A DNA stretch of 9,202 nucleotides from Aquabacter sp. (GTDB lineage: Bacteria > Pseudomonadota > Alphaproteobacteria > Rhizobiales > Xanthobacteraceae): positions 1-9,202 of the forward strand of contig JASBUY010000151.1 of NCBI GenBank assembly GCA_030147645.1, read 5' to 3'. The notes beneath the pieces were generated by a model that saw nothing but the letters and a program-made list of their open reading frames with translations, was not told the DNA's origin and searched no databases. The position numbers were made by a program, and so were the translations under genes. Position 1 is the stretch's first letter, and each line of letters opens with the position of its first letter. Positions 1 through 5,879 of this stretch are shown here, piece after piece.

Positions 1-316
1 AGCGTGGATCTTCCGCCGCCCCAGGGATCTGGCCGCGAAATTCCGGCGCGAACTCCCCGAACACAGTTGAGACATGCACGCCCACCTTCTCAAACAGGCG
101 CCCGCGCATCATGGCCATGGTTCCGCCCCCGCCGGGTGCGCCGGAATGGTCCGTGCGCTGCCAGGGCGTGCGCGCGAAGCGGGCCGGCGTGCCGGGATAA
201 AGGGCAGGGGGGGCCTCGTCCTCCAGGGCCTCCAAGGCGGATATGATGCGGCCCTGCAGGTCCTCGAACCAGGCCCGTGCCTGCGCCTTGTGCGCCTCGA
301 TGCCGGGGGGAAGCAT
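1..316 (-). CDS. hemF: Oxygen-dependent coproporphyrinogen III oxidase, N-terminal part (3' end outside window)
   Basis: HemF is the cytosolic enzyme that oxidatively decarboxylates coproporphyrinogen III to protoporphyrinogen IX using O2, a late step of haem synthesis. Only the first 105 residues are present. They match the family start: a helix around W16-F17-E18-D19-L20, then W52 followed by the glycine run GGGG at 62-65, MAMMRGRLFEKVGVHVS at 67-83, and the segment FGEFAPEFRGQIPGA near the cut, where the family continues into its catalytic core. The ATG at 316 is preceded by a GGAAAGG-like ribosome site. trmL ends 44 bp upstream on the same strand, so the two are probably co-transcribed. 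The gene is intact as far as it can be seen; the rest lies left of base 1. Recognition is from motifs and is firm. The anaerobic HemN is excluded because it is an unrelated radical-SAM protein. Confidence 0.93.
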   Translation of the reverse strand, partial: MLPPGIEAHKAQARAWFEDLQGRIISALEALEDEAPPALYPGTPARFARTPWQRTDHSGAPGGGGTMAMMRGRLFEKVGVHVSTVFGEFAPEFRGQIPGAAEDPR

Positions 317-360
317 GAGCGGCCTTTCCAAACGGGGGAGGAGACGAAGCGCGACTATCT

Positions 361-843
361 CTACCGGGCTTCGGAGGAAATCGGAACCGGCTCGAACCCG
401 CCCGTCTGCCGCAGTGCTTCGGCCAGGGCGATGCCCGCAGCCACCGCCACATTCAGCGAGCGCAGCCCCGCCCGCAAAGGAATGAGCACCCGCGCGTCGG
501 CCGCCGCATGCACCTCGGCCGGCACGCCTGCCGATTCGCGCCCGAACAGAAGCACGTCGTCCCGTGAAAAGGCGAATTTGTGGAAAGGCGTCGCCCCTTT
601 GGTGGTGAACAGGACGAGCCTGCGCCCCTGTGCGCGACGCCAATCCTCAAAGGCGGCGAAGGAGGCGTGACGCACGAAATCCACGGCGTCCACATAATCC
701 ATGCCGGCCCGGCGAAAGGCGGCGCTCCCGGTTGGAAATCCGGCGGGCTCGATCAGATGAACCGGCACCCCGAGGCACGCTCCGGTGCGCAGGCAGGTTC
801 CTGTATTCTGGGCAATATCGGGACAATACAGGGTGAGAATCAT
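361..843 (-). CDS. trmL: tRNA (cytidine(34)-2'-O)-methyltransferase, SPOUT family
   Basis: TrmL uses S-adenosylmethionine to methylate the 2'-OH of the wobble nucleotide 34 in certain tRNA-Leu species. It acts in the cytosol as a dimer and has a trefoil-knot SPOUT fold. The 160-residue protein has the usual length of the minimal family, with no added RNA-binding domain. The N-terminal segment MILTLYCPDIAQNTGTCLRT carries the conserved N13-T14-G15. The SAM-binding knot motifs are LLFGRESAGVP at 98-108 and IPLRAGLRSLNVAVA at 121-135, including the conserved S129-L130-N131. The ATG at 843 places these motifs exactly as in the family, yet no Shine-Dalgarno sequence precedes it (the upstream bases read CCACAGCCC). 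Its leader contains two strong inverted repeats, described separately. hemF follows 44 bp downstream. An alternative reading as another small SPOUT methyltransferase such as TrmH is less likely because of the short length. Confidence 0.93.
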   Translation of the reverse strand: MILTLYCPDIAQNTGTCLRTGACLGVPVHLIEPAGFPTGSAAFRRAGMDYVDAVDFVRHASFAAFEDWRRAQGRRLVLFTTKGATPFHKFAFSRDDVLLFGRESAGVPAEVHAAADARVLIPLRAGLRSLNVAVAAGIALAEALRQTGGFEPVPISSEAR

Positions 844-886
844 GGGCTGTGGAACCGGCGGGGCGAGGGAGCGGACACGACGGGAA

Positions 887-903
887 CGCGCCAGACGGGC
901 GCG
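887..903. repeat. Short GC hairpin in the trmL leader
   Basis: CGCGCC (887-892) and GGCGCG (898-903) are exact reverse complements separated by AGACG. The 6-bp GC stem lies 44 bp upstream of the trmL start codon and only 5 bp from the larger palindrome at 909-930. In a trmL leader RNA both could fold. Function is unknown, and GC-rich DNA makes such short stems fairly common. Confidence 0.4.
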
Positions 904-908
904 GCGCG

Positions 909-930
909 GCGTGGCTGCGCGCAGCCACGC
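909..930. repeat. Perfect 22-bp palindrome upstream of trmL
   Basis: The 11-base left arm GCGTGGCTGCG is followed directly by its exact reverse complement CGCAGCCACGC; the symmetry breaks only at 908/931 (G against G). It lies 66-87 bp upstream of the trmL start codon. No run of T follows on either strand, so it does not look like an intrinsic terminator. It could be a binding site for a dimeric regulator, a leader hairpin, or one copy of a dispersed extragenic palindrome. The window holds no second copy that I can see. Confidence 0.6.
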
Positions 931-1039
931 GCGGGAGACCTTGCGCGGTCATGCCGCTGGCACAGGACGGCGTGCCGCATAGTCGCGATCTGGACAAGGG
1001 CCAAAGAGGGTGCAATTAGAGGCAATCGAAGGTAGCAAA

Positions 1040-1052
1040 CCTCGTTACGAGG
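1040..1052. promoter_or_regulatory. 13-nt palindrome, possible operator between trmL and petA
   Basis: CCTCG (1040-1044) and CGAGG (1048-1052) are exact reverse complements around TTA. The flanks GCAAA and TTTTGTTGC show weaker outward symmetry. The site is in an AT-richer patch of an otherwise GC-rich gap, about 125 bp before the petA start codon. It could be an operator, but no known consensus is recognised. Confidence 0.25.
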
Positions 1053-1163
1053 AATTTTGTTGCTCATAAGGCCTCGCGTCGCGTGCGGAAAAGGGGCTTT
1101 CCCGCGCACGAAGCTGTCCCCCGCATTCAAGCGTGCCGCGACGGTCTGGCCATATAGACGAGT

Positions 1164-1170
1164 GAGGAAA
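1164..1170 (+). promoter_or_regulatory. Ribosome binding site that fixes the GTG start of petA
   Basis: GAGGAAA, with GAGG at 1164-1167, sits 9 bases before the GTG at 1177. The reading frame is open further upstream, but none of the upstream starts has a comparable site, and the protein begins with a normal Rieske signal region only when started at this GTG. Confidence 0.7.
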
Positions 1171-1176
1171 AGCGCC

Positions 1177-1701
1177 GTGGCACATACGGAGACCTCGGGA
1201 ACCAATCGTCGAGATTTTCTCTACATCGCCACGGGGGCGGTCGGTGCGGTGGGGGCGGCCGGACTGGCTTGGCCCTTCATTTCACAGCTTCAGCCCGACC
1301 AGTCGGTTCTCGCGCTGTCCACGACGGAAGTGGACCTCTCGCCGGTGGCCGAGGGGCAGATCATCACCGTGCAGTGGCGCGGCAAGCCCATCTTCATCTT
1401 CAATCGCGCCCCGAAGGACGTGGAAGCGGCCCGCGCCGTGCCCATGAGCCAGCTCATCGATCCCCAACCTGACCAGGACCGGGTGAAGGCGGGGCATGAG
1501 AATTTCCTCGTCGTCATCGGCATCTGCACGCATCTTGGCTGCGTGCCGCTGGGCCATCAGGGCAATTATGACGGCTGGTTCTGCCCCTGCCACGGCTCGC
1601 AATATGATTCGTCGGGACGGGTGCGTGTGGGGCCGGCGCCGCTTAATCTGCCGGTGCCGCCTTACACCTTCACCTCCGACACCAAGATCGTGATCGGCTG
1701 A
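1177..1701 (+). CDS. petA: Cytochrome bc1 complex Rieske iron-sulphur subunit
   Basis: This is the [2Fe-2S] subunit of ubiquinol:cytochrome c oxidoreductase. It takes one electron from ubiquinol at the Qo site and passes it to cytochrome c1 on the periplasmic face. The 174-residue product starts at GTG. An N-terminal twin-arginine motif RRDFLY (11-16) leads into one membrane anchor at about 15-37, as expected for Tat-dependent insertion of bacterial Rieske proteins. Cluster box 1 is CTHLGC, with ligands C117 and H119; box 2 is CPCHGS, with ligands C136 and H139. C122 and C138 form the expected disulphide. GPAPLNLPVPPY (152-163) is the family's proline loop. It is first in an operon, with petB 36 bp downstream. 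All ligands are intact. Confidence 0.97.
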   Translation: MAHTETSGTNRRDFLYIATGAVGAVGAAGLAWPFISQLQPDQSVLALSTTEVDLSPVAEGQIITVQWRGKPIFIFNRAPKDVEAARAVPMSQLIDPQPDQDRVKAGHENFLVVIGICTHLGCVPLGHQGNYDGWFCPCHGSQYDSSGRVRVGPAPLNLPVPPYTFTSDTKIVIG

Positions 1702-1737
1702 CGCGCGCGTCGCCTCGCTCAAAGAAGGTTGGATCCC

Positions 1738-2997
1738 ATGGAAGGACATTCCACCTACCAGCCCCAGGGTAAAGTCGCGCGCTGGTTCGAGAGCCGGCTG
1801 CCGCTTGTGGGGCTGATGCATTCCTCGGCCGTGGCTTATCCCACGCCGAAGAATCTGAATTACCTCTGGACCTTCGGCGCGATCCTGACCTTCATGCTGG
1901 TCTGCCAGATCGTCTCGGGTGTGGTGCTGGCGATGCACTACACCGCCTACGCGCCGGTCTCGTTTGCCCGCGTCGAGCACATCATGCGCGACGTGAATTA
2001 CGGCTGGCTGATCCGCTACATCCACGCCAACGGCGCCTCGATGTTCTTCATCGCGGTCTATATCCACATTTTCCGCGGCCTCTATTACGGCTCCTACAAG
2101 GCGCCGCGCGAAGTTTTGTGGATCCTCGGCGTCATCATTTACCTGCTGATGATGGCCACCGCTTTCATGGGCTATGTGCTCCCCTGGGGCCAGATGTCCT
2201 ACTGGGGCGCCACCGTCATCACCAACCTGTTCTCGGCCATTCCCTATGTGGGCGAGACCATCGTGCAGTGGCTGTGGGGCGGCTATTCGGTGGGTGACCC
2301 TACGCTGAACCGCTTCTTCTCGCTGCATTATCTGCTGCCCTTCATGATCGCGGGCGTGGTCGTCCTGCACATCTGGGCGCTGCATCATGTGGGCCAGAAC
2401 AATCCCGCCGGCGTCGACGTGAAGAGCGTCGCAAAGGACACGGTGCCCTTCACCCCCTACGCGACCGTCAAAGACGTCTTCGCCATGGTGGTGTTCCTGC
2501 TGTTCTTCGCCTGGTTCGTGTTTTACATCCCGAACTATCTCGGCCATTCGGACAATTACATCCCGGCCAATCCGCTCTCGACGCCCGCGCATATCGTGCC
2601 GGAATGGTACTTCCTGCCCTTCTACGCGATCCTGCGCTCGGTGCCGGACAAGCTCGGCGGCGTGCTGGCGATGTTCGGCGCCATTGCGGTGCTGGCATTC
2701 CTGCCCTGGCTCGACACCTCGAAGGTGCGCTCGGCGCGCTACCGCCCGCTGTTCCGCCAGTTCTTCTGGATCTTCGCGGTGGTGGCGGTGGGCCTCGGCT
2801 ATCTCGGCTCGCAGCCGGCCGAAGGCGGCTTCGTCATCGCCTCGCGCATCCTGACCGTCTATTACTTCGTCCACTTCCTCGTCATCCTGCCCGTGCTCGG
2901 CCTGATCGAGCGGCCTGCGCCTCTGCCCGCCTCCATTGCGGATGCGGTGCTGGCCAAGGGTGCGAAGGGCGCGGCTTTGCCGGCGGCCAAGGCCTGA
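1738..2997 (+). CDS. petB: Cytochrome b of the bc1 complex
   Basis: Cytochrome b is the integral membrane subunit that holds haems bL and bH and both quinone sites (Qo and Qi). The 419-residue protein has the multi-helix layout of a full-length bacterial cytochrome b. The haem ligands are visible as two pairs with the required 14-residue spacing: H96/H110 in helix B and H197/H211 in helix D. The Qo-site motif PEWY is at 288-291, and the conserved MGYVLPWGQMSYWG stretch is at 144-157. The ATG at 1738 is preferred over an in-frame TTG at 1729 because AGAAGG at 1723-1728 lies 9 bases before the ATG and directly abuts the TTG. The protein ends after about eight helices with an Ala-rich tail and is not fused to cytochrome c1, which is encoded separately 20 bp downstream. 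Confidence 0.97.
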   Translation: MEGHSTYQPQGKVARWFESRLPLVGLMHSSAVAYPTPKNLNYLWTFGAILTFMLVCQIVSGVVLAMHYTAYAPVSFARVEHIMRDVNYGWLIRYIHANGASMFFIAVYIHIFRGLYYGSYKAPREVLWILGVIIYLLMMATAFMGYVLPWGQMSYWGATVITNLFSAIPYVGETIVQWLWGGYSVGDPTLNRFFSLHYLLPFMIAGVVVLHIWALHHVGQNNPAGVDVKSVAKDTVPFTPYATVKDVFAMVVFLLFFAWFVFYIPNYLGHSDNYIPANPLSTPAHIVPEWYFLPFYAILRSVPDKLGGVLAMFGAIAVLAFLPWLDTSKVRSARYRPLFRQFFWIFAVVAVGLGYLGSQPAEGGFVIASRILTVYYFVHFLVILPVLGLIERPAPLPASIADAVLAKGAKGAALPAAKA

Positions 2998-3017
2998 ACG
3001 AGCGCGGGGAGAGAGAA

Positions 3018-3848
3018 ATGATGAAACGTGGCATTCTCCTCGGCGCCCTCGCGGCGGTGGCATTCTCCACCGGCGCGGCTCAGGCGGCCGAAAGCACCGA
3101 CCGGCCGCACCGGGAATCCTGGTCTTTCGCAGGTCCCTTCGGCTCCTACAACCAGGGCCAGTTGCAGCGCGGCTTCAAGGTGTTCCGCGAAGTGTGCGCC
3201 TCCTGCCATTCGGCCAATTACTTCTATTTCCGCAATCTGGCGGCGGAAGGGGGCCCCGGCTTCTCCGAGGCGCAGGCCAAGGTGGTGGCAAGCTCCTACC
3301 AGATCACGGATGGTCCAAACGACCAGGGCGAGATGTTCCAGCGCCCCGGGCGCCTGTCGGACCACTGGCCGGCGCCCTTCCCGAACGAGCAGGCGGCGCG
3401 CGTCGCCAATGGCGGTGCCTATCCGCCGGACTTCTCGGTGCTTGCCAAGGCGCGCTCCTACCATGTGGGTTTCCCCGGCTTCATCACCGACGCCTTCATC
3501 CAGTATCAGGAGCATGGCGTCGACTATATCCACGCGCTTCTGATGGGGTATGTGGAGCCGCCTGCGGGAACGACGGTGCAGCCCGGCCTTCACTACAACA
3601 AGTATTTCCCCGGCCACCAGATCGCCATGCCGAAGCCCCTGTCCGACGGGCAGGTGGAATATACGGACGGATCGCCGCAGACGGTCGATCAATATTCCCG
3701 GGACGTCTCGGCCTTCATGATGTGGCTGGCGGAGCCGCACCTCGATGCGCGCAAGCGCATGGGCTTCCAGGTGTTCATTTTCCTGATCGTCCTCGGTGGA
3801 CTTTTGTATTTCACCAAGAAGAAGATCTGGAAGGACGTCGCCCACTGA
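3018..3848 (+). CDS. petC: Cytochrome c1 of the bc1 complex
   Basis: Cytochrome c1 accepts electrons from the Rieske protein and reduces a soluble or membrane cytochrome c in the periplasm. The 276-residue precursor begins MMKRG, followed by a hydrophobic signal peptide ending near AQA (21-23). The covalent haem site is CASCH at 60-64, and the probable axial methionine is M204 in IAMPKPL. A C-terminal transmembrane anchor at about 249-266 is followed by the basic stop-transfer segment KKKIWK. Two adjacent ATGs occur (3018 and 3021); the GGGGAGAG site at 3006-3013 suits either, and the first is given. It is the last gene of the pet operon and is followed by an intrinsic terminator. Its haem attachment requires reduced CXXCH thiols in the periplasm, which makes the neighbouring thiol-transfer genes relevant. 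Confidence 0.97.
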   Translation: MMKRGILLGALAAVAFSTGAAQAAESTDRPHRESWSFAGPFGSYNQGQLQRGFKVFREVCASCHSANYFYFRNLAAEGGPGFSEAQAKVVASSYQITDGPNDQGEMFQRPGRLSDHWPAPFPNEQAARVANGGAYPPDFSVLAKARSYHVGFPGFITDAFIQYQEHGVDYIHALLMGYVEPPAGTTVQPGLHYNKYFPGHQIAMPKPLSDGQVEYTDGSPQTVDQYSRDVSAFMMWLAEPHLDARKRMGFQVFIFLIVLGGLLYFTKKKIWKDVAH

Positions 3849-3873
3849 GGGCTTTGCTCCTGATAAGCTGTAG

Positions 3874-3904
3874 ACAGGCCCCGTTTTGGGGCCTGTTTTC
3901 GTTT
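3874..3904 (+). terminator. Rho-independent terminator of the petABC operon
   Basis: ACAGGCCCC (3874-3882) pairs perfectly with GGGGCCTGT (3888-3896) around the loop GTTTT, giving a 9-bp stem, and is followed by TTTCGTTT. It starts 25 bp after the petC stop codon. Read on the minus strand, the stem is followed by CTAC rather than T residues, so it should work mainly for petABC and not for the converging ccdA-like gene that ends at 3921. Confidence 0.9.
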
Positions 3905-3920
3905 GAGCGCGCGCGGCCCG

Positions 3921-4625
3921 TCAAATGCGGGTCGCGAGCGTGACAAACCAGTCCGGAAGCGCGGTCACGACCGCGGCTTCCACCCACTTGTCGAGCCCCG
4001 TCAAAATCAACAGAGCGATGATCGAAAGCGCCGCGCCGAAGATGCGGCGCGTTGCGGCGGCCACGCCCGCGACACGCCCGCGTCCGCCCCGCGTGACCCG
4101 CCGCAAGCCATAGCCCAACGCCAGGAGCGACAGGCCGGCGCCGAGGGCAAACACGCACATGGCGATGGCAGCTTCCAACCGTGAACTGCCGGTTGCCGCC
4201 AGGGCGAAAACCGCACCAAGGGTCGGGCCAATGCACGGTGCCCAGGCCAAGCCAAGAAGAGCGCCCGCCGCAAACTGGCCCAGCGCGCCCGAAGGCAATC
4301 GTTCCGACCAGCGCCCGGCAAGTCCCGCGGCGGGGCTGGCGAGAGCGGCGAGGCGCGCACTGAGCGCAGGCACCATCAGGATGATGCCAGCTGCCAGCAG
4401 AAGGAGGGCGGCGGCGGCCCGCAAGGGCCACCAGGAGCCAAACTCGATCCCCACCGCCGCCAGCGCGCTTCCGCTCACTGCAAAGCTCAGGGCCAAGCCG
4501 GCGGCGAGTGCGGCGGGCCCTGCCCGGCTGGAGGAGGCCGCCCCTGCCACCACCACCGGCACAAGGGGCAGCACGCAGGGGTTGAGGATGGTCAGAAGCC
4601 CGGCCAGGAAACTCAGAAGCAGCAT
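3921..4625 (-). CDS. CcdA/DsbD-type transmembrane thiol:disulphide transporter
   Basis: Members of this family carry reducing equivalents from cytoplasmic thioredoxin across the inner membrane to periplasmic thioredoxin-like proteins through two membrane-embedded cysteines. The 234-residue protein is almost wholly hydrophobic, with about six transmembrane helices, the size of CcdA and of the membrane domain of DsbD. The signature cysteines are both present and sit in symmetric helix breaks: NPCVLPLVP with C17 and WAPCIGPTLG with C131. The soluble flanking domains of DsbD are absent. The thioredoxin-like gene on the same strand ends 2 bp before this ATG, so the pair is surely one transcript and this exported protein is the likely partner. 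The gene converges on petC. Family membership is firm. The name ccdA would be reasonable, but the actual acceptor (cytochrome c maturation or other disulphides) cannot be read from the sequence. Confidence 0.9.
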   Translation of the reverse strand: MLLLSFLAGLLTILNPCVLPLVPVVVAGAASSSRAGPAALAAGLALSFAVSGSALAAVGIEFGSWWPLRAAAALLLLAAGIILMVPALSARLAALASPAAGLAGRWSERLPSGALGQFAAGALLGLAWAPCIGPTLGAVFALAATGSSRLEAAIAMCVFALGAGLSLLALGYGLRRVTRGGRGRVAGVAAATRRIFGAALSIIALLILTGLDKWVEAAVVTALPDWFVTLATRI

Positions 4626-4627
4626 GG

Positions 4628-5026
4628 TCAGTAGGCGGAATCGAGCACTTTCAGAACGTCCGCCTGCGTGACGCCCCAGGACATCCGGCCGGTTTCCCGC
4701 GCCCCCTTGTAGGCGATGAGGGTCGAGCGCGGCACCTTCAGGGCGTCCACCACGTCCTTCTGTGCGTCATAGGAAACCCGGAAGAAGACGGCGCCGGCAA
4801 ATTTCGGCTCCGTCATGAGCAGCGAGAGGATGTTTTCCTGGGCGCGGCACTGAAGGCACCAGGGCGCATAGACATGGACGAAGACCGGGCCGCCCGCCTT
4901 GGTGGCCTTGGCGAAAGCCTCCGCCGTATAGGGCTGGAACGCGGCTGCGGCGACGTTGGAGATAATGCCCGAGGCAAGCGCAAGGCCGAGGGCTCCGGCG
5001 GCAAAACTGCGGCGGGTGAGGATCAT
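4628..5026 (-). CDS. Exported thioredoxin-like protein (CLQC motif), partner of the CcdA-type protein
   Basis: This small periplasmic thiol-disulphide protein has 132 residues. The N-terminus MILTRRSFAAGALGLALASG is a signal peptide with a twin-arginine-like TRRSF motif and a likely cleavage near AAA (about 26-29). The mature part is a compact thioredoxin fold: the strand VFVHVYAPWC, the active site C57-L-Q-C60, and a candidate cis-proline loop V98-P99 before STLIAYKG. The ATG at 5026 is preferred because GGAG at 5033-5036 stands 6 bases upstream; an ATG at 5038 in the same frame would add four residues but has a poorer site. The frame is open far upstream into apt, but that part has no protein character. 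The CcdA-type gene follows after 2 bp. Probable role: receives electrons from that membrane protein and reduces periplasmic substrates. The substrate is unknown; a CcmG-like role in cytochrome c maturation is possible but unproven. Confidence 0.85.
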   Translation of the reverse strand: MILTRRSFAAGALGLALASGIISNVAAAAFQPYTAEAFAKATKAGGPVFVHVYAPWCLQCRAQENILSLLMTEPKFAGAVFFRVSYDAQKDVVDALKVPRSTLIAYKGARETGRMSWGVTQADVLKVLDSAY

Positions 5027-5030
5027 GCAA

Positions 5031-5036
5031 CTCTCC
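5031..5036 (-). promoter_or_regulatory. Ribosome binding site choosing the second ATG of the thioredoxin-like gene
   Basis: Read on the minus strand, GGAGAG lies 4 bases (6 bases from GGAG) before the ATG at 5026. It overlaps an in-frame upstream ATG at 5038, which itself has only a weak AGG at a usable distance. This favours the downstream start. Confidence 0.55.
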
Positions 5037-5045
5037 ATAGGGACC

Positions 5046-5060
5046 TGGACCCTGGGTCCA
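5046..5060. promoter_or_regulatory. 15-nt perfect palindrome just upstream of the thioredoxin-like gene
   Basis: TGGACCC (5046-5052) and GGGTCCA (5054-5060) are exact reverse complements around a single T. A further GGACC at 5041-5045 repeats part of the arm. The site is 20 bp upstream of the ATG at 5026 and immediately before its ribosome site, so it could act as an operator or as a leader hairpin controlling translation. It matches no regulator consensus that I recognise. Confidence 0.35.
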
Positions 5061-5266
5061 TTCGCGCGGCGTGTCGGAGATGTTACGTCGCCCCGAAGAG
5101 TGCGGATCAGAAGCCGCGCCGCCGATGCTTGAGCAGGGGCGCGGGCTTGGACCTTGCAATCGCCCCCAATGGCCGTCATCCCGGAAATTCCGAAGGCATG
5201 CCCTCTGGCGTGGGAGCCGGATGCGGTGATAGCCAGAAGACTCCTTTGCCAGCCCATGAGCCCGCC

Positions 5267-5812
5267 ATGTCCGACACGCCCGCTTACGACCTGTCCAGCG
5301 CCATCCGGACCATCGCGGATTATCCCAAGCCCGGCATTCTGTTTCGCGACATCACCACGTTGCTCGGGGACGCCCGCGCGTTCCGCCGGGCCATCGACGA
5401 ATTGGTTCAGCCTTGGGCGGGCGCCAAGATCGATAAAGTGGCGGGCATCGAGGCGCGCGGCTTCATTGTCGGCGGAGCCGTGGCCCATCAGCTCTCGGCG
5501 GGCTTCGTGCCGATCCGCAAGAAGGGCAAGCTGCCACACCAGACGGTGCGCATGGCCTATGCGCTGGAATACGGCGAGGATGAAATGGAGATTCATGTGG
5601 ATGCCGTCGCCCCTGGCGAGCGTGTCATCCTCGTGGACGACCTGATCGCCACCGGCGGCACGGCGGAAGGGGCGGTGAAGCTGCTGCGCAATATCGGCGC
5701 CCAGGTGGCGGCAGCCTGCTTCATCATCGATTTGCCGGATCTCGGCGGCGCAGAAAAGCTGCGCAGCATGGGCGTTCCCGTGCGCACGCTGATGGACTTT
5801 CCCGGCCATTGA
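5267..5812 (+). CDS. apt: Adenine phosphoribosyltransferase
   Basis: Apt converts adenine and phosphoribosyl pyrophosphate to AMP and pyrophosphate, the cytosolic purine salvage reaction. The 181-residue protein has the family's typical length and motifs: SAIRTIADYPKPGILFRDIT (11-30), the GIEARGF loop (60-66), the flexible-loop segment RKKGKLPHQT (84-93), and the PRPP-binding motif VILVDDLIATGGTA at 120-133 with the two acidic residues D124-D125. The ATG at 5267 fits the family N-terminus but has no clear ribosome site. An in-frame TTG at 5246 lies 5 bases after AGAAGA (5235-5240) and would add seven residues, so it is a possible alternative. The gene is divergent from the thioredoxin-like/CcdA pair and convergent with ETF-QO, so it is probably transcribed alone. 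Confidence 0.96.
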   Translation: MSDTPAYDLSSAIRTIADYPKPGILFRDITTLLGDARAFRRAIDELVQPWAGAKIDKVAGIEARGFIVGGAVAHQLSAGFVPIRKKGKLPHQTVRMAYALEYGEDEMEIHVDAVAPGERVILVDDLIATGGTAEGAVKLLRNIGAQVAAACFIIDLPDLGGAEKLRSMGVPVRTLMDFPGH

Positions 5813-5819
5813 ACGCAAA

Positions 5820-5846
5820 GGCCCCGGAGCGGGCCGGGGCCAATTT
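5820..5846. terminator. Intrinsic terminator between convergent apt and ETF-QO genes
   Basis: GGCCCCGG (5820-5827) pairs perfectly with CCGGGGCC (5834-5841) around AGCGGG. On the plus strand it is followed by AATTT; on the minus strand the stem is followed by TTTG. It begins 7 bp after the apt stop codon and ends 34 bp beyond the ETF-QO stop. The T tracts are short on both sides, so it is probably bidirectional and of moderate strength. Confidence 0.7.
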
Positions 5847-5879
5847 CTGCTCGCTTCGGTGAGCCGGCGTTGGCGGCCC

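Larger units (their letters stand above)
844..1176. other. Divergent intergenic region between trmL and petA
   Basis: This 333-bp stretch separates two divergent transcription units and must carry the promoters for both. I see no credible gene in it: open frames crossing it lack a ribosome site or any recognisable protein. It holds a small hairpin (887-903), a perfect 22-bp palindrome (909-930), a 13-nt palindrome (1040-1052) and the petA ribosome site. No pair of -35/-10 hexamers is convincing. TGGACA at 991-996 resembles a -35 box facing petA, but nothing at 16-18 bp resembles a -10 box. Confidence 0.6.
5027..5266. other. Divergent intergenic region between the thioredoxin-like gene and apt
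   Basis: These 240 bp must hold promoters for both genes. I find no convincing -35/-10 pair in either direction and no small gene. It contains a perfect odd-centred palindrome at 5046-5060 next to the thioredoxin-like start and a shorter one, CGGAA-A-TTCCG, at 5182-5192. Confidence 0.5.

Noticed and set aside
1153..1158. TATAGA as a -10 box for petA
   Set aside because: A start about 7 bp downstream would fall inside the ribosome site, and no -35 hexamer exists at the right distance.
1282..3063. A 593-codon open frame on the minus strand opposite petA-petB
   Set aside because: It is antisense to two certain genes, rich in His, Arg, Glu and Asp in the way high-GC antisense frames are, and has no recognisable domain. 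It is a codon-bias shadow.
5182..5192. Short palindrome CGGAA-A-TTCCG next to CCGTCATCCCGG, reminiscent of dispersed extragenic repeats
   Set aside because: Only one short copy is visible and no paired repeat unit is present in the window.
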